Positions 8,779-17,484 of a DNA stretch of 64,000 bases are shown here, in pieces. The stretch covers positions 1 through 64,000 of the forward strand of contig JBFWQO010000008.1 in NCBI GenBank assembly GCA_050249415.1, written 5' to 3'. This DNA is from CADEFQ01 sp050249415. GTDB taxonomy: Bacteria > Pseudomonadota > Gammaproteobacteria > Steroidobacterales > Steroidobacteraceae. Position numbers and translations under genes: made by a program. Position 1 is the stretch's first letter; each line of letters opens with the position of its first letter. The notes below the pieces were generated by a model. The model had not been told where the DNA came from. It saw only the letters and a program-made list of their open reading frames with translations, and made no database searches.

Positions 8779-9824
8779 GTCTCCCGCGATCTCTGGACAC
8801 GCGGGCCGCGCTCGTACCAGCCCTTGCTGCGGCGGACGATGGAGACAACTGACAGCATCACGGGCACCTCGATCAGGACGCCGACAACGGTCGCGAGCGC
8901 TGCTCCCGACTTGAAGCCAAACAGACTGATCGCCGCGGCCACGGCCAGTTCGAAGAAGTTGCTGGCCCCGATCAGCGCGGACGGTCCGGCGACGCAATGC
9001 GCTTCGCCACTGGCCCGATTGAGCAGATAGGCGAGACCGGAGTTGAAATAGACCTGAACCAGGATGGGCACCGCCAGGATCGCGATGACCAGGGGCTGCG
9101 CGAGGATCTGTTCGCCCTGGAAGCCGAACAGCAGCACCAGCGTGGCGAGGAGTGCCAGCAGGCTCAGCGGGACCAGGCGGGCCAGCGCGGACTGCAGGCA
9201 TATCTCCGATCCGGCAGACAGCAGAGCCTTGCGCAAACCCTGCGCAATCAGCACCGGCACCACGATGTAGAGCGCCACGGAGAGCAGCAGCGTGTCCCAG
9301 GGAACGGTGATCGCGGAGAGACCGAGCAACAGGCCGACGATGGGCGCGAACGCCATGACCATGATGAGGTCATTGAGCGCGACCTGCGACAGCGTGAAGT
9401 GCGGTTCGCCGTCCGACAGGTTGCTCCACACGAACACCATGGCCGTGCACGGCGCGGCGGCCAGCAGGATGAGCCCGGCGATGTAACTGTTGATCTGGTC
9501 GGCTGGCAGGTAGGGGCGGAAGAGGCCGCCAATGAAGAGCCAACCCAGCAGTGCCATCGAGAAGGGCTTGACGGCCCAGTTCACCAGCAGCGTCACGCCA
9601 ATGCCGCGCCAGTGCCTCCGCACCTCGCCGAGCGCCGCGAAGTCGATCTTCATCAGCATCGGGATGATCATCAGCCAGATCAGCACTGCAACAGGCAGGT
9701 TGACCTTGGCGATCTCCGCAGAGCCGATGGTCTGAAACACACCCGGGAGCAGATGCCCCAGCGCGATGCCGACGACAATGCAGGCTGCGACCCACAGGGT
9801 CAGGTAGCGCTCGAACGTCGACAC
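8775..9824 (-). CDS. acr3: ACR3-family arsenite efflux transporter
   Basis: An inner-membrane carrier that exports arsenite (and sometimes antimonite) using the proton-motive force. The 349-residue, roughly ten-helix protein has the conserved ACR3 signature around the functional cysteine, AAPCTAMVFVWSNL, and the later conserved segment GPSALIGASNFFELA. Length and topology are standard. It starts 3 bp after the arsC remnant and its stop overlaps the next start (ATGA). It is the third gene of a four-gene operon headed by arsR. With arsC disabled, it would still protect against As(III) directly. Confidence 0.95.
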   Translation of the reverse strand: MSTFERYLTLWVAACIVVGIALGHLLPGVFQTIGSAEIAKVNLPVAVLIWLMIIPMLMKIDFAALGEVRRHWRGIGVTLLVNWAVKPFSMALLGWLFIGGLFRPYLPADQINSYIAGLILLAAAPCTAMVFVWSNLSDGEPHFTLSQVALNDLIMVMAFAPIVGLLLGLSAITVPWDTLLLSVALYIVVPVLIAQGLRKALLSAGSEICLQSALARLVPLSLLALLATLVLLFGFQGEQILAQPLVIAILAVPILVQVYFNSGLAYLLNRASGEAHCVAGPSALIGASNFFELAVAAAISLFGFKSGAALATVVGVLIEVPVMLSVVSIVRRSKGWYERGPRVQRSRET

Positions 9825-9827
9825 GGC

Positions 9828-9974
9828 TCAGGCCTTTCCGATGTCGCGGATCTTGTAGGTGAGCGAGAGCCGGTCGAGCGACGCGACGGGTAATGAGGTG
9901 AACATCTGGATGCGACGTTCCAGGCTCCGGAACGTGTCGCGGAAGAAGAGCACGTTGTAGTGGCGATTGGTCAT
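9828..9974 (-). pseudogene. arsC: arsC (thioredoxin-type/LMW-PTPase arsenate reductase) reduced to its two ends
   Basis: This in-frame 48-residue ORF begins MTNRHYNVLF, the first beta-strand of LMW phosphatase-type ArsC. It continues at once with FRDTFRSLERRIQMFTSLP and ASLDRL, the C-terminal helix of the same family. The catalytic loop CxxNxxRS and about 80 central residues are missing, so it cannot reduce arsenate. The ATG overlaps the arsR stop (ATGA at 9971-9974) and the stop lies 3 bp before acr3. Translational coupling through the operon is therefore kept despite the deletion. Confidence 0.8.
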
Positions 9975-10321
9975 GCTGACTTCCTTCGGGATGCGGGTTT
10001 GGCGTTTGGCGTGCAGTTGGCTGTCGAGCAATCCGTGGCCAGGCTGCAGCAGTGGTCTGTCAGGAAGCCGAGGATGCCGTTCATGGTGTCGAAGTTGGCG
10101 CTGTAGAAGAGGCGCCTCCCTTCGCGACGGGAATCGATGAGGCCCGCGGTGCTCAGCGTCTTCAGGTGAAAGGAGAGGGTGGGGGCCGGGATGTCGAGGC
10201 GTCCCATGATCTCGCCAGGCGTGTACCCCTCGGGGCCGCGCTTGACCAGCAGCCGGAAAAGCGCGAGGCGCGAATCCTGGGCCAGGGCAGCGAGGGTCGC
10301 AACCGCGTCATTTGATTTCAT
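9971..10321 (-). CDS. arsR: ArsR/SmtB-family arsenic-responsive repressor
   Basis: A winged-helix repressor that releases the ars promoter when As(III) binds. From the ATG at 10321 it has 116 residues. The wHTH spans about residues 25-80 (GEIMGRLDIPAPTLSFHLKT as recognition region, then AGLIDSRREGRRLFYS as wing). The likely arsenite ligands are C-terminal cysteines in DHCCSLATDCSTANC, as in the branch of ArsR proteins with C-terminal metal sites. The in-frame extension upstream (to 10507) has no family similarity. It leads the operon arsR-arsC'-acr3-ATP-grasp and presumably autoregulates it. Confidence 0.92.
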   Translation of the reverse strand: MKSNDAVATLAALAQDSRLALFRLLVKRGPEGYTPGEIMGRLDIPAPTLSFHLKTLSTAGLIDSRREGRRLFYSANFDTMNGILGFLTDHCCSLATDCSTANCTPNAKPASRRKSA

Positions 10322-10327
10322 AGTTCC

Positions 10328-10356
10328 AAAATGACGAAAATAACAAGCAATGTCAA
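10328..10356 (-). promoter_or_regulatory. Putative arsR promoter
   Basis: On the minus strand a perfect TTGACA (10356-10351) is followed after 17 bases by a weak -10 candidate, CATTTT (10333-10328). The arsR ATG then lies only 6 bases further, so a transcript from here would have almost no leader. The stretch is clearly more AT-rich than the surroundings. No clear ArsR dyad was identified. Confidence 0.35.
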
Positions 10357-10813
10357 TCTGGCGTTCGTATGGCGCGCGGAACTTCTGGCGGCACTCCAGG
10401 AACGTCGCGATGGGGAAGAGCTCGATAGTCTTTCGCCATCTATCGCCGGCCGCCTTTTGCAAGCGGCGTGGTCTGTCGGTCGTTCCGACGGTAAAGTTGC
10501 CGGGCACCAGGTTGTCGGTGCCGGCAGGAGGCGGCTGGTCGCCCTTGCAGTGCAGGTGCCCTCGACGGTGGCGCGGGCCACGCGGCGCGCTTCACCGGCC
10601 CGCCCGGCGAGCTGGCAGGCGGTCGACATCCGCACATTGTCGTCGACGACCATAAGGTCGTGGCATGAAATCCGCCGAAGAAGAGAAATGCAGCGGCGGT
10701 GACAACGGATCTCGTTGTGTATGCCCTGGACATCCTGCTCTTGTGAAACCAGTACTCCGGGGCTCGCAGTCGGCGAAGTCGTCGATGGCGACCCTGGCGG
10801 CAATGCGGCTGCT
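10357..10813 (+). other. Intergenic stretch without recognised gene
   Basis: About 460 bp between the arsR promoter and the end of the FHA gene. Frames are open on both strands because of high GC, but none shows family similarity, a convincing start or a signal peptide. Nothing further could be identified. Confidence 0.6.
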
Positions 10814-11806
10814 TCAGTCGCCGGCGCCCGCGAGCGGCGCGACGAGCAGGGATTTCTGGCGTTCTCTCCCTGCCGCGAGCTGCAGTTTGTCGACCTCCGC
10901 GAGGTAGTCGGCGATGTCCCGGTTCGGCACGAAACGATGCGCCCCCAGCCGCACGTCCGGGCCGAGATCCACCTCGTTGACGTCCCCGCTTTCGATTCCT
11001 ATCGCGACGATCCAGGGGACGACGCCGATCACGAGCGTCGCGGCCGCGGCGAGCGACAGCGACACGCGGCGCCCGTATCGCGTCGCCTCGCGCAGGTGCA
11101 GGTAGAGAGCCACGAGCGCCGCCACGGCGGCCAGCACGCCGCCTGCCTTGGCGAGCAGCGTCGACTGCGCCGCGTAGGCAACGAGGCCTGCAACCCAATA
11201 GCCCAGCGCGGCGAAGGCTGCGCCCATCGAGGCGATCGCCAGGTGCACGCGCACCACCCAGACGCCCTTGTTCAGCTTGTTGATCAGCGCCCAGACGCCG
11301 GTCCAGATCGCGAGCGCGCCGAGCACGGCGAGCGCCGCCGTCGTGACGCTCCGGAGCAGCGACGTGGGCGCATCGAGCCACTGCTGGAAGCCGGCGAAGG
11401 TGAGACAGGCCGCGACGCCAGCCGACGCGAGCAGTGTACGGTGCCGGCGGATGAAGTCCCGGCGGAACACGCGCTCCTGCCCGATCGGCGTATGGCGGGT
11501 CCGCACGCGCAGCCGCGTGCGCCCGACGATGATCTCGCCCTGCTCGATGACCGTGCCGGCATCCGCCGGGACCCGGATCCAGTCGACGCGCGTGCCGTTT
11601 CGCGTTCCGAGGTCTTGCACGCGGACGCGGCCGTCGTCCAGCAGCGTCAGCAGCGTGTGCTGTGGCGCGGCGTGCTCGTCGTCCACGACGATGTCGCAAG
11701 CGAGGTCGCGGCCGATCCGGCATTCCGCCCCGGCGCCGGCGAAGCGGTGCTGCTGGATCGGGTGACCCTGCGGGCCGATCTGCTCGACCAGCATCACGGC
11801 TTCCAT
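10814..11806 (-). CDS. FHA-domain membrane protein
   Basis: The 330-residue protein has an N-terminal FHA phosphothreonine-binding domain at residues 25-100, with the signatures RIGRDLACDIVVDD and DLGTRNGTRVD. About five to six hydrophobic segments follow (for example LLASAGVAACLTFAGF and VVPWIVAIGIE) and then a soluble tail. It is likely an inner-membrane protein that docks phosphorylated partners on the cytoplasmic side. The start at 11806 lies inside the last codons of the upstream serine-protease gene (13 bp overlap), so the two are co-translated. No Ser/Thr kinase or phosphatase is visible in the window, so its partner is unknown. Confidence 0.85.
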   Translation of the reverse strand: MEAVMLVEQIGPQGHPIQQHRFAGAGAECRIGRDLACDIVVDDEHAAPQHTLLTLLDDGRVRVQDLGTRNGTRVDWIRVPADAGTVIEQGEIIVGRTRLRVRTRHTPIGQERVFRRDFIRRHRTLLASAGVAACLTFAGFQQWLDAPTSLLRSVTTAALAVLGALAIWTGVWALINKLNKGVWVVRVHLAIASMGAAFAALGYWVAGLVAYAAQSTLLAKAGGVLAAVAALVALYLHLREATRYGRRVSLSLAAAATLVIGVVPWIVAIGIESGDVNEVDLGPDVRLGAHRFVPNRDIADYLAEVDKLQLAAGRERQKSLLVAPLAGAGD

Positions 11807-13191
11807 TGCAGGGCTCCCAGGTAGCGCCTCAGGATCCGCTCGCCGGAGTCGAACGCGACGCCCGTGAGCGCGAGCCGGCTCACCAGTGCCTGGCTCGGGT
11901 CGTCGACGCCGACCACGGTCACGTCGAAATCGTAGAGATCCGCCAACAGCCGGTACTGGCGCACGCAGGTCGAGATACGCGCATCGAAGCCGTCGAGCGA
12001 AACGAGGCCATCGTGACAGGCGAAGGGCGCCACGTGCGCGGAGGCGCCGACGCGGCGCGTGGACGCCGCCAGCTCGTTCACCTGCCGCTCGAACTGCAGG
12101 CGGTGCAACTCCGCCGAGCGCACGATCCGGTGCTGCACGGACATCCCGGCGACGTGGACTCCGGACTGCGCCAGGATGAGCGACGGTGTCCGGCAGCTGA
12201 CGGTCTCCACGCGGACGCGCGGATGCGGGCCGCGCGCGTCCACCATGCTGCACTCGAGGTGCCGCGAAATCTGCGCCGGCAGTACGTAGCCGCGCACGGA
12301 CTGCGTGGCGGTCTCGCCCGGCGGGGCTTCCAGCACGGCGGCCTCATAGGCGAGCACCTGCGCGGTCACGAGCCGGCGGAGCTGCAGCGTGCTGAACGAC
12401 TGCTCCAGCGGTTCCCGGGCGCGGGCCAGCAGCGCCGGAATGTGCATGGCCGGTACGACGAAGCCGACGAGCTGCCGGTCGGTGACCACGGAGACGTTGA
12501 CCCCGTACGCCCGACCCCTCCGGTCGAGCGCCGGTCCGCCCGACATGCCGGCGTTGATCGCGCCGGTGTAATGGATGCGCTGCCCGGTGCTGTTCTCCAC
12601 CAGCCCGTTCGCGACGCCCTCGGTGATGGTGAGCCCGAGATTCAGCGGGAAGCCGATCGACCAGGCCCGCTCCCCCTGCGCCGGAATTTCGGTACGCAGC
12701 CCGAGGGTCGGCAATTGAAGGTCGTCGGCCGCAACGATCGCGAGGTCGTTGCGCACGTCGATGGCGAGCACGTGCAGCGGTCCCGTGCGCCCGTCGCTCG
12801 CCAGGTATTCCAGCCGGTACTGGCGCGGATACAACACGGTCTGCGCCACCACGTGATAGTTCGTCACGATCCTGCGCCCGTCGCCGACGGCGAAGCCGCT
12901 GCCGTGGGATGCGCTCGATTCGGACCGCTCGAAGAAGGAGCGAATCTGCACCACGGCGTCGCGTGCCGCGTCGAGCCGGACCCGCGCCTCGTCCGACAGC
13001 TCCTGGGTCGCGATTTCGGCGTCGACGGCGGCTTCGCCGATCACGTCGGGCTCTCCCGGCACCGGCTCTTCGGGCGCAGGAGCGGCCGGCGTCTCCGTTC
13101 CGTTGGCGGCGGGGGGCTCTGCCTGCGGCGCGGCGGCGCCGGCCAGGCACCAGAGCAGCCCGACAGTTGCGACCCACCTGCCGATCGTCAT
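11794..13191 (-). CDS. Exported trypsin-like (HtrA/S1C-like) serine protease
   Basis: The 465-residue protein has an N-terminal signal peptide (VATVGLLWCLAGAAA, residues 7-21) and a proline-rich linker at 24-50. The chymotrypsin-fold domain has a complete triad: His113 in TNYHVV, Asp149 in VRNDLAIV, Ser217 in AGMSGGPAL. No PDZ domain was recognised. The C-terminal half (about 250-465) contains several cysteines and matches no family I know. It is the first gene of a pair with the FHA membrane protein. Together they suggest membrane-linked regulated proteolysis, but the substrate is unknown. Confidence 0.85.
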   Translation of the reverse strand: MTIGRWVATVGLLWCLAGAAAPQAEPPAANGTETPAAPAPEEPVPGEPDVIGEAAVDAEIATQELSDEARVRLDAARDAVVQIRSFFERSESSASHGSGFAVGDGRRIVTNYHVVAQTVLYPRQYRLEYLASDGRTGPLHVLAIDVRNDLAIVAADDLQLPTLGLRTEIPAQGERAWSIGFPLNLGLTITEGVANGLVENSTGQRIHYTGAINAGMSGGPALDRRGRAYGVNVSVVTDRQLVGFVVPAMHIPALLARAREPLEQSFSTLQLRRLVTAQVLAYEAAVLEAPPGETATQSVRGYVLPAQISRHLECSMVDARGPHPRVRVETVSCRTPSLILAQSGVHVAGMSVQHRIVRSAELHRLQFERQVNELAASTRRVGASAHVAPFACHDGLVSLDGFDARISTCVRQYRLLADLYDFDVTVVGVDDPSQALVSRLALTGVAFDSGERILRRYLGALQWKP

Positions 13192-13492
13192 GGCACGAGT
13201 CTATCGGGCAAGGCGCTTGAACTCATCTGCCGGCACCTCGACTTGGTCAACTGCAGGAAACAGTTCATGGATTGATCGTACTGCTTCCGTACGCTTCCGT
13301 GGATGCCGCGGTTCAGACTCGAACTCCGCCTGCGCATGGCGCGCGAACGCCCGCGACACGCCATGCAGCGCGGCCGACATGCAGCCGCCCGAGGCATGAA
13401 CGAAAACGTGCTCGACCAATGGCTCGCGGATGAAAGCCGAAACGGCGCGTCGGCGGTGACCGCGCAGGTCGACGCAATCATCAGTGGCGCCA

Positions 13493-13650
13493 TCAGAGCG
13501 TGAGGACGATCTTGCCGACGAACCTGCCGGATTCGAGGAGCTTCAGCGCCTCCTCGAATCGCGCCAGGGGGAACTCGCGTTAGATCACGGGCTCGAGCCC
13601 GTGCGCCCACTCGTCGGCGTTTACCCCGTTGACGGCGACGTGATACTTTG
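13493..13650 (-). pseudogene. C-terminal remnant of a zinc-type/quinone oxidoreductase
   Basis: Reading the minus strand, the end of an MDR-family dehydrogenase is visible: REFPLARFEEALKLLESGRF then VGKIVLTL and a TGA (13493-13495). Immediately before REFP there is an in-frame TAA, and the preceding residues (VNADEWAHGLEPVI) look like the same protein. The Rossmann and catalytic domains are missing. The rest of the 540 bp between the protease (13191) and the FMN reductase (13732) holds one short minus-strand frame (13201-13419, 72 residues) without a recognisable family. Confidence 0.55.
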
Positions 13651-13731
13651 CGTATCTCCAGCGGCTCTCCGCACCTGCCCGCTAACGTGCTGGCCGAACT
13701 GAACCACATCGCATGAACGAGGGAGCCCATC

Positions 13732-14304
13732 ATGGCGACGTACAAAGTCGGTTACTTCGTCGGCAGTCTCGCCAAGGCATCGATCAACCGCAAGCTGGCC
13801 AAGGCGTTGGTCAATCTGGCGCCGCCGGCATTGAGCATGGTCGAGATCCCGATCAAGGATCTGCCGCTGTACAGCTACGACTACGACGCCGACTTCCCGC
13901 CCGTCGCGCGCGCGTTCAAGCAGGCGATTGCCGATGTGGACGCTGTGCTGTTCGTGACGCCGGAATACAACCGCTCGATCCCGGGCGGGTTGAAGAATGC
14001 GATCGATTGGGCCAGCCGCCCATGGGGGAAGAATTCATTCACGCGCAAACCCTCCGCGATCATCGGCACCTCGCCCGGTGCGATCAGTACCGCGGTCGCA
14101 CAGCAGAGCCTGCGCAGTGTGCTGTGCTTCTGCAACTCGCCGCTGATGAATACCGTCGAGGCCTACATCCATTTCACGCCCGGCCTGATCACCGACGATG
14201 GACAGGTCACGGTCGAGAAGACGACGGAATTCCTGCGCAACTTCATGGACGAATTCCACGTGTTCATTGCGCGTGTCGAACGGGCGTATCAGGACAACGC
14301 CTGA
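13732..14304 (+). CDS. NADPH-dependent FMN reductase-family flavoprotein
   Basis: A flavodoxin-fold oxidoreductase (ChrR/ArsH/azoreductase relatives) that reduces FMN, quinones or chromate with NAD(P)H. The 190-residue protein has the phosphate-binding loop GSLAKASINRKLA at residues 11-23. It also has the isoalloxazine-contacting motif PEYNRSIPGGLKNAIDWASR (about 83-102) and a GTSPGAIST loop. All are in the usual places. GAGGG lies shortly upstream of the ATG. It is a single-gene unit, and its actual electron acceptor cannot be told from sequence. Confidence 0.92.
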   Translation: MATYKVGYFVGSLAKASINRKLAKALVNLAPPALSMVEIPIKDLPLYSYDYDADFPPVARAFKQAIADVDAVLFVTPEYNRSIPGGLKNAIDWASRPWGKNSFTRKPSAIIGTSPGAISTAVAQQSLRSVLCFCNSPLMNTVEAYIHFTPGLITDDGQVTVEKTTEFLRNFMDEFHVFIARVERAYQDNA

Positions 14305-14474
14305 GTGGGGACAACCGTTCGTCTCCCGCGCCGTGGATGCGCAGGCGTTCGTCATGGTCGGATTGCCGGTGGGTTGGCACCCGCGGGAAGGGTCACGGCA
14401 GCTGGAACGCGGGTGCAGTGCCGGTGCGTCTCGCGGCCGCCAAGATGCCCGCCTGGTCGCGGAGGGCTCGAGCG

Positions 14475-15392
14475 ATGAAGTACGGTCTGCACGCATTCGC
14501 GCTGGCGCTGCTGTTCACGTCCGGCCTCGACGCGAGCGCCGCTACCTTGCCCGCGCGGCATACTGTCACGGTCGAGGGTCATCCAATCGCGGTCTGGTCG
14601 CGCGTGCCGGCGCGAGCCGAGCACGCCATCCTGCTGGTGCACGGCCGTACCTGGAGCACGCTGCCGGATTTCGACTTGCAGCCGCCGGGTGAGCGGCGTT
14701 CCGTCATGCAGGCGCTCGAGGCGGCGCACTACGCGGTGTACGGTGTCGATCTGCGCGGTTACGGTGACACGCCGCGCAACGCCGATGGCTGGAGCCTGCC
14801 GAACCAGTCCGCCGACGATGTCGCCCAGGTGCTCGACTGGATCCATCGGCAACACCCGCGCCTGCGCAAGCCGGCGCTGTTTGGCTGGTCGATGGGGTCG
14901 ATGGTGGCGCAGCTCACGGCACAGCGTCATCCGCAGGCGATGTCAGACCTGGTCCTGTACGGCTATCCGCACGATCCTGGCGCGCCCTTCGTCGTGCCGC
15001 CGATACCCGGTGCGCCCGCGCGCGAGGCCACGACGCGCGAGCGGGCACTGAGCGATTTCATTTCCCCGCAAGTGACGTCACCGGCGGTCATCGAGGCGTT
15101 CGTGAGCGCGGCGCTGGCGCACGATCCCGTGCGCGCCGACTGGAAGCAGCTCGAGGACTATGCGGCGCTCGATGGCGCCAGGGTGCTCGCGCCGACGCTG
15201 GTGATCCAGGGCGAGCGCGATCCGCTGGCGCCGGTCGCCGCGCAGGCGCGGCTGTTCGTCTCGCTCGCCAATCCCGACAGGCAATGGGTGATCCTGGCGG
15301 GCGGCGACCACGCGGCAATGATCGAGGATACGCACGACGCCTTCATCGCGGCGATCCGGGCATTCATCGAGCGGCCGCGACTGCGGCACTGA
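14475..15392 (+). CDS. Exported alpha/beta hydrolase
   Basis: The 305-residue protein has a signal peptide (FALALLFTSGLDASA, residues 8-22) and an alpha/beta-hydrolase fold. The oxyanion segment is LLVHGRTWS, the nucleophile elbow GWSMGS (Ser near residue 138), the acid Asp in VIQGERDPLAP and the base His in GGDHAAM. It is probably a periplasmic esterase or lipase-like enzyme with unknown substrate. The start is fixed by GGAGG at 14461-14465, 9 bases before the ATG. 170 bp separate it from the FMN reductase, and it converges with the CocE-type hydrolase gene. Confidence 0.88.
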   Translation: MKYGLHAFALALLFTSGLDASAATLPARHTVTVEGHPIAVWSRVPARAEHAILLVHGRTWSTLPDFDLQPPGERRSVMQALEAAHYAVYGVDLRGYGDTPRNADGWSLPNQSADDVAQVLDWIHRQHPRLRKPALFGWSMGSMVAQLTAQRHPQAMSDLVLYGYPHDPGAPFVVPPIPGAPAREATTRERALSDFISPQVTSPAVIEAFVSAALAHDPVRADWKQLEDYAALDGARVLAPTLVIQGERDPLAPVAAQARLFVSLANPDRQWVILAGGDHAAMIEDTHDAFIAAIRAFIERPRLRH

Positions 15393-15456
15393 CGCGCAGA
15401 TGGTGCGTCGTCCCGGATATACCCCGCGATCACCTGGGGCCGGGCTGGTCGGCGGA

Positions 15457-17379
15457 TCACTGCACCACCGGCAACACCACGGCGCTCGCGTTGGCGCCAC
15501 CGAAGGCGATGCTCTGCGTTGCCCTCCTGTAGTCGTCCGGCTTCGCATACATGATGTTGTCGACCCAGGTCTGCGGGTTGCGGTCGTACAGCGGGAACAG
15601 CGTCGATTGCACCTGCACCATGATGCGGTGGCCCGGCAGGAACACGTGATTCACGTTGGGTAGCGACCAGTGGTAGTGCTCCACCTTGCCGGGTTCGAGC
15701 GATGCGGGCACGGCAAAGCTCTTCAGGTAGCGGCCGCGGAATATCTCGATGCCGATCGGCAGCTCGTAGCCGGCCATCAAGGGCTTGCTGCCCTGCGCGG
15801 CGGGTTCCGGGATGTCGTTGGGATAGACGTCGATGAGCTTCACCACCCAGTCGCTGTCCGTGCCGCTGGTCGCGGCGAACAGTTCGACCTCGGGTGCGCC
15901 CATGATGTGCACCGCCTTTTCCAGCGGCGCGGACCGCCAGGACGCGACGTCGGGGCGATCCGTGACGAAGCGCTGGTCGTGTACCAGCCACGGCTTCCAC
16001 TGCATCGGATCGTTCATGTCGATGGGGCGCGGAATGAACGGCACCGGATGGGCGGGGTCGCTGACATATTCGTAGCGACCGCTCGTCGCCGGCTTCTCGA
16101 AGGTCACCGCGCCATTGGCCGCGAGGTAGACCGGCATCGGCTCGCCTACCGGCCAGTGCTGCGAGACTTCCCATTTGTCGATGCCGGTGGCGTAGGTGAG
16201 CACCGGCGGCGTGTGCGGATCCGGACCGCCCTTCAGCCAATGGTCGAAGAATGGCTTGACGTACTTGACGCGCCACTCGCGCGCCGTGTCGCCGGTGAAG
16301 GTGAGCGCGCCGAGGTCATAGCCATAATGGTTGGCGCCCGAGTGCCGCCATGGGCCGATGACCAGCGACACCCTGTCGTTCCTCTTGTCCTTCGGCTCCA
16401 TTGCGCGATACACGGCGGGACCGCCGTAGCTGTCTTCCTGGTCCCACTGGCCCAGCTCGATCAGGGTCGGCACCTCGAGCGGCTCGGCCGCGAGCCACTT
16501 GTCGACGGCCTGCAGTGACCAGAATCGGGTGTATGCCGGGTTCTCGAGGAACTTGCGCACGCCCGGGTAGTGTCCGATGCCCAGTATCCTGACCAGGTCG
16601 CCGACCGAGCCGGCTTCCAGGTAGCGCGTGTAATCGTCACCCGCATCGAGCGCGAATTCGCCGCCGCCGTTGGCCTTGTTGGTTGACTGGCCGACGGCGT
16701 AGTCGAGCGAACTGACCCTGAATGCGCCGTTGTGGAACCAGTCGTCGCCCATCCAGCCGTCGACCATCGGGCTCTCGGGCACGGCGGCCTTGAGCGCCGG
16801 GTGCGGCCTGATCTCCGCCGCGAGCGTGGTGAAGCCGAGGTACGAGGACCCGATGATGCCGACATTGCCGTTCGATTCGGGGGTGTTCTTCACCAGCCAT
16901 TCGATCGTGTCGTAGGCGTCGGTCGATTCGTCGATGCCGGTGTCGTTCAGCGGCCCGACGATCGGGCGGTTCATGATGTACTCGCCCTCGGAGCGGTGCA
17001 GGCCACGGATGTCCTGGTAGACGCGGATGTAGTTGTCCTCGACGAACTCGATGTCCATCGCATCGACGATGTTGACGATTCGCTGGCTCGGGATGCGGTG
17101 CGTCGCGTCGTACGCGTCGTAGGGCGTGCGCGACAGGAGAATGGGCGCGTCGTGCGTCCCCTTCTTCATCACGATCGTGGTGTAGAGCCTGACGCCGTCG
17201 CGCATCGGGATCATCGCCTCGCGGCGGATGAAATCGGCCGAGGGCAGCACTTGCTCGTACCTGTCCACGACATCCGGCGTCATGGGCGTGACGCGCGCCG
17301 AGTCCTGGGCAGTGACCGCGGTGACCGTGAGCACGGTTCCCGCGGTGAGGAGGGTGAGGGCACGAATGGAATTTTTCAT
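15457..17379 (-). CDS. CocE/NonD-family X-Pro dipeptidyl-peptidase-like hydrolase, exported
   Basis: A serine hydrolase of the PF02129 family with a C-terminal galactose-binding-like (PepX_C) domain. Members cleave acyl esters, amides (for example cephalosporin acids) or peptides. The 640-residue protein starts with a signal peptide (LTLLTAGTVLTVTAVTA). The nucleophile elbow is GIIGSSYLGF (near residue 175), the catalytic Asp lies in GQWDQED and His in GPWRHSGAN. The C-terminal jelly roll ends with PQTWVDNIMYAKPDDYRRA. The open frame extends far upstream past 17379, but that part is a shadow of the channel gene. It is divergent from the ClC channel with about 105 bp between starts. Confidence 0.92.
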   Translation of the reverse strand: MKNSIRALTLLTAGTVLTVTAVTAQDSARVTPMTPDVVDRYEQVLPSADFIRREAMIPMRDGVRLYTTIVMKKGTHDAPILLSRTPYDAYDATHRIPSQRIVNIVDAMDIEFVEDNYIRVYQDIRGLHRSEGEYIMNRPIVGPLNDTGIDESTDAYDTIEWLVKNTPESNGNVGIIGSSYLGFTTLAAEIRPHPALKAAVPESPMVDGWMGDDWFHNGAFRVSSLDYAVGQSTNKANGGGEFALDAGDDYTRYLEAGSVGDLVRILGIGHYPGVRKFLENPAYTRFWSLQAVDKWLAAEPLEVPTLIELGQWDQEDSYGGPAVYRAMEPKDKRNDRVSLVIGPWRHSGANHYGYDLGALTFTGDTAREWRVKYVKPFFDHWLKGGPDPHTPPVLTYATGIDKWEVSQHWPVGEPMPVYLAANGAVTFEKPATSGRYEYVSDPAHPVPFIPRPIDMNDPMQWKPWLVHDQRFVTDRPDVASWRSAPLEKAVHIMGAPEVELFAATSGTDSDWVVKLIDVYPNDIPEPAAQGSKPLMAGYELPIGIEIFRGRYLKSFAVPASLEPGKVEHYHWSLPNVNHVFLPGHRIMVQVQSTLFPLYDRNPQTWVDNIMYAKPDDYRRATQSIAFGGANASAVVLPVVQ

Positions 17380-17484
17380 GACCGCCGAGCCTACGAGCCG
17401 TGCCGGCAGGGTGCAAGCGAGGTGGCGTGCGGGCATGCGCAGGCTCGACGCCGCCCGCGTGGCGGCGATCGGACTGTTGCTGGA

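Noticed and set aside
13201..13419. 72-codon minus-strand frame (VEHVFVHASGG...) resembling a PLP-enzyme fragment
   Set aside because: The resemblance is a short glycine-rich stretch only; not enough to name it.
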